Below, one piece after another: positions 17,698 through 27,405 of a DNA stretch of 64,000 bases. The notes under the pieces were generated by a model, which did not search any database, was not told where the DNA came from, and saw nothing but the letters and a program-made list of their open reading frames with translations. The DNA lies in assembly GCF_012290005.1 (NCBI RefSeq), contig NZ_JAAXMS010000001.1, positions 806,001 through 870,000 of the forward strand, written 5' to 3'. A program made the position numbers and the translations under genes. Source of the stretch: Crateriforma spongiae. Its GTDB lineage: Bacteria; Planctomycetota; Planctomycetia; Pirellulales; Pirellulaceae. Each line of letters starts with the position of its first letter. Position 1 is the first letter of the stretch.

Positions 17698-20202
17698 ATG
17701 AAAGCCATGAAGATGAATGCTTTTTCTGTCGGTCGCCCGAACGGTGTGACCGGCATCGGTGTCGCACGCAATCGGGCTGTGCGGACCGTCGTTGCCTGTG
17801 TCGTGTTCGTTTGCCTTCAAACGGTTGCCTCCGTCCGGGCATCTTATCCGGTCGTCGAACGGTTACAGCCAATGGGCGTCCGTGCGGGAACCGAAACCAA
17901 GCTGACCTTTCACGGTCAACGTTTGGGTGACACCTATGACGTGGTGTCCGATGACCCACGAATTGAAATCATCGACGTCAAAGCGGTCGATGGCAAGAAA
18001 GCCGACGTCACCCTGAAGGTCGCCGAGAGCGTGTCGCCGGGGCTTTACCCGTTGCGTTTGGTCACCAAAACGGGCGTCGCGAATCTGCGTTTGCTGTCGG
18101 TCGGTCATCTGCCGGTTGTCACGGAAGCAGAACCCAACAGCCGACCGGACCAAGCACAGTCGGTTCCCATCAATCACACCATCGAAGGTGTCGTTGACAC
18201 CGAAGACGTCGATTTGTTCAACGTCGATGTCGCGGCCGGACAGCGTTTGACGGTGGAGGTCGAGGGCATTCGATTGGCGTTTTCGCTTCGCAACCAGAAC
18301 ATTTTGGATCCGTACGTCGCGATCCTGGACAGTGAAGGTATCGAAGTGGCATCCAGCGATGATTCGGCTCTGCTACAGCAAGACGGTTTGTGCACGTACA
18401 CGCCTGACCAGGCGGGCACCTACACCGTCATGATCCGCGACAGTTCATTCCGCGGCAGCCGAGTTTCGGGCTACCGTTTGCACATCGGTGATTTTCCACG
18501 TCCGATGGCAATCTTTCCGGCCGGTGGGCAACCGGGCTCCGTCCTACAGGCCCAATGGATTGACGTCGATGGATCCGTTCACGAAGACCAGTTTCAGTTG
18601 CCCAGCTTGACGGACGATCACCACCGTTTGTGGGTCAAGACGGACAAGGGCATCAGCCCGTCGCCCAACACCGTTCGGGTGAACGACTTGCCGGTTCATG
18701 TCGAAACGGAACCGAACGATGATATTCGCAAAGCACCCGAGTTCACTTTGCCCGCGGCTTTCTGCGGCATTGTCGATAAAGAAAATGACTTCGATTGCTT
18801 CAGCTTCCAGTGCAAAAAGGGCCGGCGGTATCGTGTGGAGGTGTTCGCCCGCCATGCATTGCGAAGCAGCCTAGACGCCGTGCTGAACGTCTTCGGGCCC
18901 GACAACCGAACGATCCAGTCGTCCGATGATGTGGCCGGTCGCATGGACCCTTCGTTGGAATTTGCCGCCAAAGAAGATGGCAAGCACACGATTCGGATCT
19001 ATGACCATCTGCGATTGGGAACTCCCACGCACCAATACCGTGTCGAGGTGGTGGAAGCGACAGCGGAGGTCAACCTGACGCTGAAGGAGCTTCGACGTGA
19101 CGAAGCCACACCCGCGTTGGTTCCCGCCGGTGGGCACGGGGCCATCATGGTGACCGCTGCGCGTACCAATTACGGCGGTCCCATCGGTATCGACATTCCC
19201 TCGTTGCCCGACGGTGTCACGGCAACCACGTTTGACGTCCCCGCCGGACGCGGCGAAATACCTGTTCTGCTTTCGGCGAAGGCCGGTACCGATCCGATTT
19301 GCCAGCCGATATCGCTGACCGGCATCGCCAAAGATCCGAAAGCCTTGAACGTCGGCAGCCGATTCGTTCAAACGCACAAACTGGTGTTGGGACAGAACCG
19401 ACGTCACATGTGGGCCACCGACACGCCACATGCGTTGAGTGCCGTCGTCGAACCGACCCCCTTTGAGATCGAGTTGGTCCAACCGAAAACGCCGATCGTT
19501 CGCCAAGGCAGTGCGAATTTGGTCGTCCGGGTCAAACGAAACGACGGCTTCAAGGAACAGATTGCCCTGCGAACGCTTTACAACCCACCAGGCGTCGGCG
19601 TGAACAACAGCCGCCGGATTGCCGGGGATAAGTCCGAAGCGTTGATTCCGATCACCGCCAACAGCCGCGCCGCGACCGGCCAGTGGCCGATGATCTTGAT
19701 GGCAACCTTCACCGCACCGGGCGGCAGCCAAGTGACCGCCACCAACGCGATCGATTTGCAGGTTGAAAACGAATACTTCAAGTACGCGTTTCCCAAAGCG
19801 GCAACCGAACAAGGCAAATCGATGACATATGCGGTGAACGTCGAAGTGTTGCGTGAGTTCGATGATGAAGCCGAAATCGAATTGGTCGGCTTGCCAAACG
19901 GTGTCACCAGTCCCAAAGCGGTTCAGCCGCTGACCAAAGACAGCACCGTGGTCAACTTTCCGTTGGAAATCGCTGCCGATGCGAAAGTCGGCAAGCACCG
20001 GACGTTGGTCTGTGTCGCACGGCTTAAACGCAGCGGCGAAGTGATCACGCAGACCACCGGGACGGGCGAACTGCGGATCGACAAGCCGATGGTGGCCGCA
20101 CCCGCGAAGAAACCAGAAAAACCGGCGGCCAAAAAAGCCGCCGAGCCCAAACCGCTCAGCCGCCTGGAACAATTGCGTCAAAAACGCCAGGAGATGAAAT
20201 GA
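17698..20202 (+). CDS. secreted PPC-domain protein (beta-sandwich repeats)
   Basis: This is an exported 834-residue protein with a signal segment (VVACVVFVCLQTVASVRAS). An Ig/IPT-like domain (PMGVRAGTETKLTFHGQRLG) is followed by two bacterial pre-peptidase C-terminal-like domains, each introduced by an EPN(S/D) motif (TEAEPNSRPDQAQ and VETEPNDDIRKAP). Additional beta-rich modules follow, then a Lys/Ala/Pro-rich basic tail. PPC domains are usually adhesion or carbohydrate-binding appendages. No protease catalytic site is visible. Starts at 17698, 17707 and 17713 are all possible; 17698 is the first ATG. The stop overlaps the next gene's ATG (ATGA), showing translational coupling. Confidence 0.85.
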   Translation: MKAMKMNAFSVGRPNGVTGIGVARNRAVRTVVACVVFVCLQTVASVRASYPVVERLQPMGVRAGTETKLTFHGQRLGDTYDVVSDDPRIEIIDVKAVDGKKADVTLKVAESVSPGLYPLRLVTKTGVANLRLLSVGHLPVVTEAEPNSRPDQAQSVPINHTIEGVVDTEDVDLFNVDVAAGQRLTVEVEGIRLAFSLRNQNILDPYVAILDSEGIEVASSDDSALLQQDGLCTYTPDQAGTYTVMIRDSSFRGSRVSGYRLHIGDFPRPMAIFPAGGQPGSVLQAQWIDVDGSVHEDQFQLPSLTDDHHRLWVKTDKGISPSPNTVRVNDLPVHVETEPNDDIRKAPEFTLPAAFCGIVDKENDFDCFSFQCKKGRRYRVEVFARHALRSSLDAVLNVFGPDNRTIQSSDDVAGRMDPSLEFAAKEDGKHTIRIYDHLRLGTPTHQYRVEVVEATAEVNLTLKELRRDEATPALVPAGGHGAIMVTAARTNYGGPIGIDIPSLPDGVTATTFDVPAGRGEIPVLLSAKAGTDPICQPISLTGIAKDPKALNVGSRFVQTHKLVLGQNRRHMWATDTPHALSAVVEPTPFEIELVQPKTPIVRQGSANLVVRVKRNDGFKEQIALRTLYNPPGVGVNNSRRIAGDKSEALIPITANSRAATGQWPMILMATFTAPGGSQVTATNAIDLQVENEYFKYAFPKAATEQGKSMTYAVNVEVLREFDDEAEIELVGLPNGVTSPKAVQPLTKDSTVVNFPLEIAADAKVGKHRTLVCVARLKRSGEVITQTTGTGELRIDKPMVAAPAKKPEKPAAKKAAEPKPLSRLEQLRQKRQEMK

Positions 20203-22721
20203 GTTCTAGAACTTTTCTAGGCCAACCGATTCGCACTTGGGCCAATCGATGTGTCGCAATGGCCGCATTGATCGTCACCTGGGCTTCGGTTGCCGCTTAT
20301 GCCGTGACGCCGGACCCGGATCCCAGCGCCAGTCGCCCAGCCAAACCGCCACGCCCTGCCCTGGAGGTTTATCCGCCGAACGTGCAACTGGATTCGGCGC
20401 GTGACTATCAATCCTTCGTCGCCGTGCTTCGGCGCCCCGATGGAATCACCGTTGATGTGACCGATCAAGTCCGATGGTCCGTCGGTGACGATGCGGTGGC
20501 CCGCGTCGACGGCGTGCGCGTTGTTCCGATCGCCGATGGCAAGACGGAACTGGTCGGGCGTTTCAGCGGGCACAACTTTAAGGTTCCGGTGAATGTGAAG
20601 GATGCCACCGTCAAGCCGGCGATCAGCTTTGCCAAAGACGTCATGCCCGTCCTGACGCGGTCGGGATGCAACACCGGGTCCTGCCACGGGGCTGCACGTG
20701 GTAAAGACGGTTTCCGGCTAAGCCTGTTCGGTTTCGATCCCGACGGCGACTATCACCGCATCACCCGCGAAATGGGAGTCCGGCGTGTCAACTTGGCGGT
20801 TCCCGATGAAAGCCTGATGTTGCGAAAAGCCATCGGCGCCGTGCCGCACACCGGTGGCAAGCTGTTCGATGTCGACAGCCCGTACTACGCGACCATGTTG
20901 GAATGGTTGCAAGATGGTGCACCGGAGGATCCGTCCGATGCGAAACCACCGGCGGTTGAATCTTTGGCCGTTTATCCGCAACAAGCGGTGATCGAAGGCA
21001 CCGGCACCAAGCAACGATTCGTTGCCGTCGCGACCTACGAAGACGGAACGACTCGTGATGTCACGAATCTTTCGGCGTTCAGCAGCAATAATTCGGGCAG
21101 CGCCGACATCGATGGCACCGGGACGGTCACCGCCGGGTCCCGTGGCGAAGCATTCGTCATGGCACGATTCGACACCAAGACCGTTGGTAGCCAAGTGCTA
21201 ACGCTGCCCGAGGGTCTGGTCTATGAAACGCCACAGCAGCCGGCACGCGGCGAAGACCAGTACATCGATCAGTTGGTCGATAAGAAACTGCATCAACTGC
21301 GGATCACACCCAGCGGACAATGCAGCGATGAAGAATTCATTCGCCGCGTGACGATCGACGTGATCGGTTTGTTACCGACCGAAGACGAATTCCATCAATT
21401 CGTGAATGACCCGTCGGAAAACAAAAGAGCCGAGTTGATCGACCGCCTGTTGGCACGCAAAGAGTTCAGCGAAATCTGGGCGATGAAGTTCGCTCAATTG
21501 CTGATGATCAAAAGCACCAACCAGGTCAGCTACAAGTCCGCGTTCCTGTATTCCAAATGGCTGACCGAGCAGTTCCAAAACAGGGTTCCGGTGGACCAAA
21601 TGGTCCACGAACTGTTGACCAGCACCGGCGGCACGTTTTCACAGCCGGCGACGAATTTCTACGAGATCGAACGCGATCGCCTGAAGACATCGGAAAACGT
21701 GGCTCAGGTCTTCCTGGGGATTCGGACGCAGTGTGCCCAGTGTCACAACCATCCGTTCGACCGCTGGACGATGGATGATTACTACGGGTTTGCGGCGTTC
21801 TTTTCGCAAATCGGTCGCAAACAGGCCGAAGACTATCGCGAAAAGATCATCTACAACCGTGGCTCGGGGACAACCAAGCATCCGGTGTCCGGTGCGACGG
21901 TTGAACCCAAGTTCCTTGGCGGCGAAGCCCCCGAAACACGCGGCAAGGACCGACGCAAAGTCTTGGCCGATTGGTTGACGGCACCGGAAAACCCGTACTT
22001 CGCCAAGTCCATCGCCAATCGCGTGTGGGCCCACTTCATGGGCGTCGGCTTGGTCGACGAAGTGGACGATATCCGGGTCAGTAACCCACCCAGCAATCCG
22101 GAATTGTTTGACACACTGGGCGAAAAACTGGTCGCCTACGATTTCGATTTCCGCGCGTTGGTGCGTGATATCTGCAACAGCGACGCTTATCAACGAAGCT
22201 GTCAAACCAATGATTCCAATCAGCACGACAACCGCAACTATGCCCACGCGGTGATCCGTCGGATTCCTGCCGAAAGCATGTTGGATTGTCTCAGCCAGGT
22301 GACCGACAGCCCGGACAAATTCCGTGGTCTGCCGCTGGGGGCACGCGCGGTCCAAATCGCCGATGGGACAACATCGAACTATTTCTTGACGACGTTCGGT
22401 CGGTCGCCACGAGCGACTGTTTGCGAATGCGAAGCGTCCACCGACCCATCGCTTTCACAGGCCTTGCACTTACTGAACGGCAATTCCGTTCAAGGCAAGA
22501 TCGCCAGTGGAAAGTTGATTCGGACGTGGTTGAAAGAGGAGAAGCTTTCGCCCGAGCAAATCTTGGATCGCTTGTATGTTCGCTCGCTCAGTCGGATGCC
22601 GACGAAAGAAGAGCGTGACGATTTGTTGGCCATGGTCAACGAACAAAGTAATGCCGAAGCGGTGCTGCAGGATGTTGCTTGGGCGATTTTGAACAGCCGT
22701 GAATTTGCCTTTAACCACTGA
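20199..22721 (+). CDS. DUF1549/DUF1553 protein with Ig-like domains and c-type haem motif
   Basis: The 840-residue exported protein is a standard planctomycete architecture. After the signal peptide comes an Ig-like (BIG2) module, a PSCyt-like segment with GCNTGSCHG (Cys157 to His163, an expanded C-x4-C-H spacing), a second BIG2 module (about 255-340), then DUF1549 (about 352-535) and DUF1553 (about 585-820). DUF1549 holds a canonical haem c site CAQCH (Cys512-His516). The family is thought to act in periplasmic redox or polysaccharide metabolism, but no reaction is proven. The start overlaps the preceding stop by 4 bases. The following gene also carries a CxxCH site, so the operon encodes two haem-binding secreted proteins. 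Confidence 0.9.
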   Translation: MSSRTFLGQPIRTWANRCVAMAALIVTWASVAAYAVTPDPDPSASRPAKPPRPALEVYPPNVQLDSARDYQSFVAVLRRPDGITVDVTDQVRWSVGDDAVARVDGVRVVPIADGKTELVGRFSGHNFKVPVNVKDATVKPAISFAKDVMPVLTRSGCNTGSCHGAARGKDGFRLSLFGFDPDGDYHRITREMGVRRVNLAVPDESLMLRKAIGAVPHTGGKLFDVDSPYYATMLEWLQDGAPEDPSDAKPPAVESLAVYPQQAVIEGTGTKQRFVAVATYEDGTTRDVTNLSAFSSNNSGSADIDGTGTVTAGSRGEAFVMARFDTKTVGSQVLTLPEGLVYETPQQPARGEDQYIDQLVDKKLHQLRITPSGQCSDEEFIRRVTIDVIGLLPTEDEFHQFVNDPSENKRAELIDRLLARKEFSEIWAMKFAQLLMIKSTNQVSYKSAFLYSKWLTEQFQNRVPVDQMVHELLTSTGGTFSQPATNFYEIERDRLKTSENVAQVFLGIRTQCAQCHNHPFDRWTMDDYYGFAAFFSQIGRKQAEDYREKIIYNRGSGTTKHPVSGATVEPKFLGGEAPETRGKDRRKVLADWLTAPENPYFAKSIANRVWAHFMGVGLVDEVDDIRVSNPPSNPELFDTLGEKLVAYDFDFRALVRDICNSDAYQRSCQTNDSNQHDNRNYAHAVIRRIPAESMLDCLSQVTDSPDKFRGLPLGARAVQIADGTTSNYFLTTFGRSPRATVCECEASTDPSLSQALHLLNGNSVQGKIASGKLIRTWLKEEKLSPEQILDRLYVRSLSRMPTKEERDDLLAMVNEQSNAEAVLQDVAWAILNSREFAFNH

Positions 22722-22734
22722 TTGAGACGACACC

Positions 22735-24765
22735 GTGCTGAGACGACAAAGGGCATTCCGTTCGACCATTGCACTGGCCGCATCGCTGACATCCGTCGCG
22801 ATTTCCAGTTTGGCACTCGCCGAACAATCAACGCCGGACTCTGCTGCAAAAAAGGTGACGTTTGAAGAACACGTCAAACCAATTTTTCGACAGCATTGTT
22901 TGACCTGTCACAACTTGGGCGAAAAGAAGGGCGGCTTGGCTCTGGATTCGTACCAAGCGGTGTTGGAAGGCGGCGGCAGCGGTGAAGTCGTTTATGACGA
23001 TGGGGATTACGACGGCAGCCGACTGTGGCAATTGGTGTCGCACGAAGACACGCCGATCATGCCGCCGGGCCAAGACAAGATTCCGGCCGAGCAATTGGCG
23101 GTTCTTCAGGCTTGGATCGAAGGCGGCATCCTGGAAAACAGTGGTTCCAAAGCCAAAGCGAAAAAGAAGAACCCACTGGAGTTCGTCGCCGCCAGTCGCG
23201 GCAAGCCTGATGGGCCGGCTGCCATGCCGGAAACAGTGCCGATGGGCGTCCCCGTAGTGACGGAGCGGCCGGCGGCGGTCACCGCGATCGCCTGCAGCCC
23301 CTGGGCGCCCCTGGTCGCCGTCGGTGGTCAGCGTCAGGTCGTCCTGTATCACGGCGACAGCGGTGAATTGCTGGGCGTATTGCCATTCGCCGAAGGCGTC
23401 CCGCAGTCGATCCGGTTCAGTTCCGACGGTGGATATTTGTTTGTCGCCGGCGGCGAACACGCAGTGCTGGGACTGGTGGCCATTTACGATGTTCGGACCG
23501 GCGAGCGTATTGCAACGGTTGGTGATGAACTGGACATCGTGTTTGATGGCGACGCCAATTCCGACATGACCCGCGTTGCGATGGGCGGACCGAAGCGGAT
23601 GTTGCGTATTTACGACGTCACCGACGGGTCGCTGAAGTTTGATCTAAAGAAACACACCGACTGGATTTTGGCGGTCGCTTTCAGCCCTGACGATGTCTTG
23701 ATTGCTTCGGGCGATCGCTCGGCCGGCCTGGTGGTTTGGGAAGCCGATACCGGACAGCCCTACCTGGACTTGGCCGGTCACAAAGGCGCCGTGACGGCAG
23801 TGTCTTGGCGTGACGATGGCAACGTTTTGGCCAGCGGCAGCGAAGACGGTACGGTCAAGCTGTGGGACATGCACACGGGAAACCAAATCAAAAGCATCAA
23901 CGTCGGTGGTCCTGTCCAAGACGTCGCGTTTGATCATCAGGGTCGATTGATCACCGCATCCGGGAATCGCAAAGCCACCGTCTGGGATGCCGGCGGATCA
24001 AAAGTTAGGGATCTTCCCGCGATGAAGGAAGCGGTTTTGGAAGCCGCCCTGTCACACGATGGAAAGCGAGCGGTGTATGGCGATTGGAGTGGGCAAATCT
24101 TCAACGTTGCCACCGATGATCCCAAGCAAACCCTGACTTTGGCGTCCAATCCACCGGATGAAAGGGAATTGCTGGCGGCTGCTTCGCAGAAATTGAAAGC
24201 GGCTCAGGCGGAACTGAAAAAGGCGACGGATGATCTGCAGCCGATCCAGTCCAAGGTCCAAACGATGAAGGACGCGGTCGATGCCGCAAAGCAGGATTTA
24301 GCGTCGAAGCGAGATCGGTTGGAGGAATTGAAGTCGACGCTGGCCGACCTGAACAAAAAGGAACAGTCCGCCGAGGAGACGATTCGGAAAGCCGCCGAGG
24401 CCGCCGATGTCAGCCACGACGAAATGATCGCGGCCAAGGTTGGGTTGAAACGTGGCGACATCGACGACCAACAGTTAGCGTTGGCAGAACAGCAAGTCGC
24501 CGATGCGTTTGCTGCTTTGGCCGAATCACGACGCGGGTTGTTGGCGACGCGGGAACAGATCGTTTCGCTCACCACGCAACGGAAACAGATCCAGGCAACG
24601 ATTCCGACTTTGGAAAAGGTGGTTAGCGACGCAGACGGTCGCTTGCAAGCGGCCCAATCCGAACTCGAACCGGTGGATCAAACCCGCCGACAGGCCGATG
24701 CGGTGGTCCAGAAATTGTTGGATCGCGTCAGACGCATTGAAGAAGCGATCGAAGCATCAATCTGA
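22735..24765 (+). CDS. cytochrome c / WD40 / coiled-coil secreted protein
   Basis: This 676-residue protein has three parts. After a signal peptide is a planctomycete cytochrome c domain (haem motif CLTCH, Cys55-His59; MPPGQD downstream as likely distal Met region). A WD40 propeller follows (about 180-460), with blades such as GHKGAVTAVSWRDDGNVLASGS and EDGTVKLWD. The last 200 residues are Ala/Gln/Lys/Glu-rich heptads predicted to form a long coiled coil. The start is GTG at 22735, 13 bases after the preceding stop; no ATG precedes the signal peptide. The family role is unknown. Position as last gene of the DUF1501 operon suggests an electron-transfer or scaffold partner of the DUF1549/1553 protein. 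Confidence 0.88.
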   Translation: MLRRQRAFRSTIALAASLTSVAISSLALAEQSTPDSAAKKVTFEEHVKPIFRQHCLTCHNLGEKKGGLALDSYQAVLEGGGSGEVVYDDGDYDGSRLWQLVSHEDTPIMPPGQDKIPAEQLAVLQAWIEGGILENSGSKAKAKKKNPLEFVAASRGKPDGPAAMPETVPMGVPVVTERPAAVTAIACSPWAPLVAVGGQRQVVLYHGDSGELLGVLPFAEGVPQSIRFSSDGGYLFVAGGEHAVLGLVAIYDVRTGERIATVGDELDIVFDGDANSDMTRVAMGGPKRMLRIYDVTDGSLKFDLKKHTDWILAVAFSPDDVLIASGDRSAGLVVWEADTGQPYLDLAGHKGAVTAVSWRDDGNVLASGSEDGTVKLWDMHTGNQIKSINVGGPVQDVAFDHQGRLITASGNRKATVWDAGGSKVRDLPAMKEAVLEAALSHDGKRAVYGDWSGQIFNVATDDPKQTLTLASNPPDERELLAAASQKLKAAQAELKKATDDLQPIQSKVQTMKDAVDAAKQDLASKRDRLEELKSTLADLNKKEQSAEETIRKAAEAADVSHDEMIAAKVGLKRGDIDDQQLALAEQQVADAFAALAESRRGLLATREQIVSLTTQRKQIQATIPTLEKVVSDADGRLQAAQSELEPVDQTRRQADAVVQKLLDRVRRIEEAIEASI

Positions 24766-24783
24766 CTTTCAAAAATCATCCCC

Positions 24784-24809
24784 GGCCGGTGCCCGTATGT
24801 TCGCCGGCC
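24784..24809 (+). terminator. possible hairpin at the end of the DUF1501 operon
   Basis: An 8-bp stem including one G-U pair (GGCCGGTG and CGCCGGCC, 10-base loop) lies 19 bases after the last stop of the operon. No T-tract follows, so intrinsic termination is doubtful. Confidence 0.3.
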
Positions 24810-24924
24810 TGGATGTCGCGCTCAGAAAACCGCTGACCCGCTGGGGTGTTGCTTGGACATTCGTTAAAACTGTCACGACGACCTACCACGGTTTGTGGTC
24901 CCAGGCTAGCGACAGAGACTGCGA

Positions 24925-25476
24925 ATGACTTCGGAAAGCGAATCCACCGCCAGCAGCCCTTCATCGAACGAGTTCCCCGACACCGGGGCTCGTGTCGGCA
25001 TCATCATGGGCAGCCGAAACGACTGGGAAACAATGCAACCGGCCGCGGCAATGTTGAAGCAGTTGGGCGTGCCGCATGAGTGTTTTGTGGTCAGTGCCCA
25101 CCGGACGCCACAACGTATGTTTGCCTACGCACAATCGGCCGCCGGTCGTGGCGTTCAGGTCATTATTGCGGGTGCCGGTGGCGCGGCCCATTTGCCGGGA
25201 ATGGTCGCATCGGAAACCCATTTGCCGGTCATCGGTGTCCCCGTCCAAAGTCGCGCGCTGCAGGGACTGGATTCGCTGTTGTCGATCGTCCAGATGCCCG
25301 GCGGCATTCCGGTGGCCACCATGTCGATTGGAAAGTCCGGTGCAAAGAACGCGGGCATTTTTGCGGCACGCGTCTTGGCATTGTCCGACAGCGAACTGCG
25401 CGAAAGGCTTTGCGACTTCGTTCGTCAACAAAAGGACGATGTGCTGAAGTCGGCCGACCTGAACGATGTCTCTTGA
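24925..25476 (+). CDS. purE: N5-carboxyaminoimidazole ribonucleotide mutase
   Basis: PurE class I converts N5-CAIR to CAIR in de novo purine synthesis. The signature is present: [35 protein letters not shown] (active-site His), [14 protein letters not shown], and the end of the substrate site [23 protein letters not shown]. At 183 aa it is slightly longer than E. coli PurE (169 aa) owing to an N-terminal Ser-rich extension. The start ATG 24925 leaves about 20 residues before the conserved core; no later ATG is better placed. It overlaps the candidate purK start by 11 bases, so the pair is an operon, the usual arrangement for the two-step PurK/PurE route. Confidence 0.95.
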   Translation: MTSESESTASSPSSNEFPDTGARVGIIMGSRNDWETMQPAAAMLKQLGVPHECFVVSAHRTPQRMFAYAQSAAGRGVQVIIAGAGGAAHLPGMVASETHLPVIGVPVQSRALQGLDSLLSIVQMPGGIPVATMSIGKSGAKNAGIFAARVLALSDSELRERLCDFVRQQKDDVLKSADLNDVS

Positions 25477-26731
25477 TTCGATTGACGCGAAAGTTTCGAC
25501 CACGATGCGTCCCCAGTCCCCCGACGCACTGCCGAGCACTGCGGCGGGCCCCCGAACCTCCGAGCCTTTGTCCGCTATGAAGAAGACGCTAATGCCAGGC
25601 GCCACCTTGGGGATGGTCGGGGGCGGTCAATTGGGACGCATGTTCGCCATCGCCGCCGCACAGATGGGTTATCGGGTTGTCGTGTTATGCGATTCGGATG
25701 ATGCGCCCGCGGCACAAGTGGCGACCCAAATCGTTGTCGGCGCGATCGACGATCCGGACGTGGTGAAACGATTCGCCCAGCAATGCGACGTGATCACGCT
25801 TGAATTCGAAAACATTCCGGCCGATACGATCGCTGGCTGTGCCGATTTTGCACCGACTTACCCATCAGCCGACGTGTTGCGTGTCGCCCAAGACCGTTGG
25901 CTGGAAAAGTCCAGTTTGCGTGATTTGGGATTGCCCGTCACTCCGTTTGATCAAGTCAGCGATGCGGATTCCGTCCGGCGATTTGCGGAACACCATGGCT
26001 ACCCGGTGATCGTGAAGACGGCACGCAGTGGTTACGACGGCAAAGGCCAATACCGCGTGGAATCATCCCAGCAAGCGGACGATGTCCCCTGGGGTTCGGC
26101 CGACCAGTGGATCGCCGAACAATGCATTCGATTTGATAAGGAAGTTTCGATCTTGGTGGCTCGAAACGTTCACGGTCAAACGTCGACATTCCCGCTGTTC
26201 GAAAATGATCACGTCAATCACATCTTGGATCAAACGACCTGTCCCGCATCGGTCGATCCGGCCATCGAATCATCGGCGCGTGAAATTGCGATGGCGGTGG
26301 CCGATGGATTGGATTTGATCGGATTGATCTGCATCGAGTTTTTTCTGATGGGCGATTCGTTGATGATCAATGAAATCGCACCTCGGCCACACAACTCTGG
26401 TCACCTTTCGATCGAAGCGTGTGGTATCAGCCAGTTCGAACAACAGGTCCGTGCCGTCTGTGGGCTTCCGCTTGGAAATACCCGTTTGGTTTCCGGCGGC
26501 GCCGCGATGGTGAATCTTCTCGGCGACTTGTGGCAGGATGGCGATCCGGCTTGGGATCGCGTATTTGGATTGGAAGACTCGCTGGCCGCTTCGGGGATTC
26601 GCTTGCACCTGTATGGAAAAGCGGGTGCCAAGGTGGGACGCAAAATGGGGCACCTGACCGCGGTGGCGGACGATGTCGTCGCAGCGGCAAACGCGGTTCG
26701 CGAAGCTCGGGAACGACTGCGATCGTCTTAG
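25466..26731 (+). CDS. purK: N5-carboxyaminoimidazole ribonucleotide synthase
   Basis: PurK is an ATP-grasp enzyme that carboxylates AIR with bicarbonate and ATP to give N5-CAIR for PurE. The core begins [17 protein letters not shown]. It also has EFENIPADT, the ATP-grasp [12 protein letters not shown] segment and the C-terminal [12 protein letters not shown] metal/phosphate motif. The start is uncertain. ATG 25466 overlaps purE and gives a 421-residue protein with about 45 unconserved N-terminal residues. ATG 25577 ([12 protein letters not shown]) gives 384 residues, nearer family length. Neither has a strong Shine-Dalgarno. I kept the longer form because the overlap would allow coupling. 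The end is convergent with the VanZ-like gene. Confidence 0.93.
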   Translation: MSLDSIDAKVSTTMRPQSPDALPSTAAGPRTSEPLSAMKKTLMPGATLGMVGGGQLGRMFAIAAAQMGYRVVVLCDSDDAPAAQVATQIVVGAIDDPDVVKRFAQQCDVITLEFENIPADTIAGCADFAPTYPSADVLRVAQDRWLEKSSLRDLGLPVTPFDQVSDADSVRRFAEHHGYPVIVKTARSGYDGKGQYRVESSQQADDVPWGSADQWIAEQCIRFDKEVSILVARNVHGQTSTFPLFENDHVNHILDQTTCPASVDPAIESSAREIAMAVADGLDLIGLICIEFFLMGDSLMINEIAPRPHNSGHLSIEACGISQFEQQVRAVCGLPLGNTRLVSGGAAMVNLLGDLWQDGDPAWDRVFGLEDSLAASGIRLHLYGKAGAKVGRKMGHLTAVADDVVAAANAVREARERLRSS

Positions 26732-26768
26732 GCGTGGGGACCGTTGCGTCTGTGCAAGGTCCGAGAGT

Positions 26769-27296
26769 TCAAACCGACGGCGACGTGGATGCGCCGGCCG
26801 ACTTGGTCATCGGTGTCGACCAATCGGATGACTGACCACGAATCTTTCGTATCAGCCCACGAATCTGGTGTCCGAACAGGAACTTCGCGACCAGGTACAT
26901 CGCCATCGCGGCCAGCATGCCCGCCGCATCGGCCAGGAAATCGTACCGGTCGGGAGTTCGCCCGGGCACAAAGCCCTGTGACCACTCGTCGAACGCCGCG
27001 TAGGCAAGCACAATGGCGGCCACCCGCGAAAACCGAGTGATGACGCGACGGCCGCCGGTCACATAGCACAGTAGAAACGCGAGGCCGAAGAAGCCCACGA
27101 AGTGCTTGACCTTGTCGCCGACGTGCAGCTGAACAAAATCGACACGCGGCAAGTGGGTGCCGGTGAACATCGCCAGCCAGTACAGCGCCAGCAACACAAT
27201 CGCCAACCGGATTCGAAAAATGCGGATCTTGGTGACCGGCTGCATCAACGGGGCTCGCGTCGGATAAGCTTGGAACAGAGTCATACGGAATTGCAC
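26769..27296 (-). CDS. VanZ-like membrane protein
   Basis: This small polytopic membrane protein of the VanZ/phosphotransbutyrylase-like family has about four hydrophobic helices. It carries the family signature: DKVKHFVGFFGLAFLL, and later DEWSQGFVPGRTPDRYDFLADAAGML. The C-terminal 35 residues are basic and Ser/Thr-rich, probably cytoplasmic. VanZ gives low-level teicoplanin resistance in enterococci, but most relatives are uncharacterised housekeeping membrane proteins, so a resistance role should not be assumed. ATG 27284 is an alternative start four codons in. It is divergent from the DUF1080-like gene, with an inverted repeat in the spacer. Confidence 0.85.
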   Translation of the reverse strand: MQFRMTLFQAYPTRAPLMQPVTKIRIFRIRLAIVLLALYWLAMFTGTHLPRVDFVQLHVGDKVKHFVGFFGLAFLLCYVTGGRRVITRFSRVAAIVLAYAAFDEWSQGFVPGRTPDRYDFLADAAGMLAAMAMYLVAKFLFGHQIRGLIRKIRGQSSDWSTPMTKSAGASTSPSV

Positions 27297-27303
27297 CGAG
27301 GTG

Positions 27304-27334
27304 AGCGTTCGGACGAATACTCCTGCCGAACGCT
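27304..27334. promoter_or_regulatory. 9-bp inverted repeat between vanZ-like and DUF1080-like genes
   Basis: AGCGTTCGG (27304-27312) and CCGAACGCT (27326-27334) form perfect 9-bp arms around a 13-base spacer, just upstream of the vanZ-like start. Dyad spacing of 22 bases centre to centre (two helical turns) fits an operator for a dimeric regulator. It could equally be a leader hairpin. Function is inferred. Confidence 0.45.
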
Positions 27335-27405
27335 TCCTAAGGAATACGGCCCGGACTGCACTAGGTCAAATTATCGCTCACGTAATTCACAACGAAGCCG
27401 GTTTC

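Noticed and set aside
18871-20181. 436-residue open frame on the minus strand
   Set aside because: Antisense to the PPC-domain gene and rich in residues typical of shadow frames.
26769-27296. glycopeptide-resistance gene based on VanZ similarity
   Set aside because: VanZ-like membrane proteins are widespread and no van operon genes are nearby; no resistance role is claimed.
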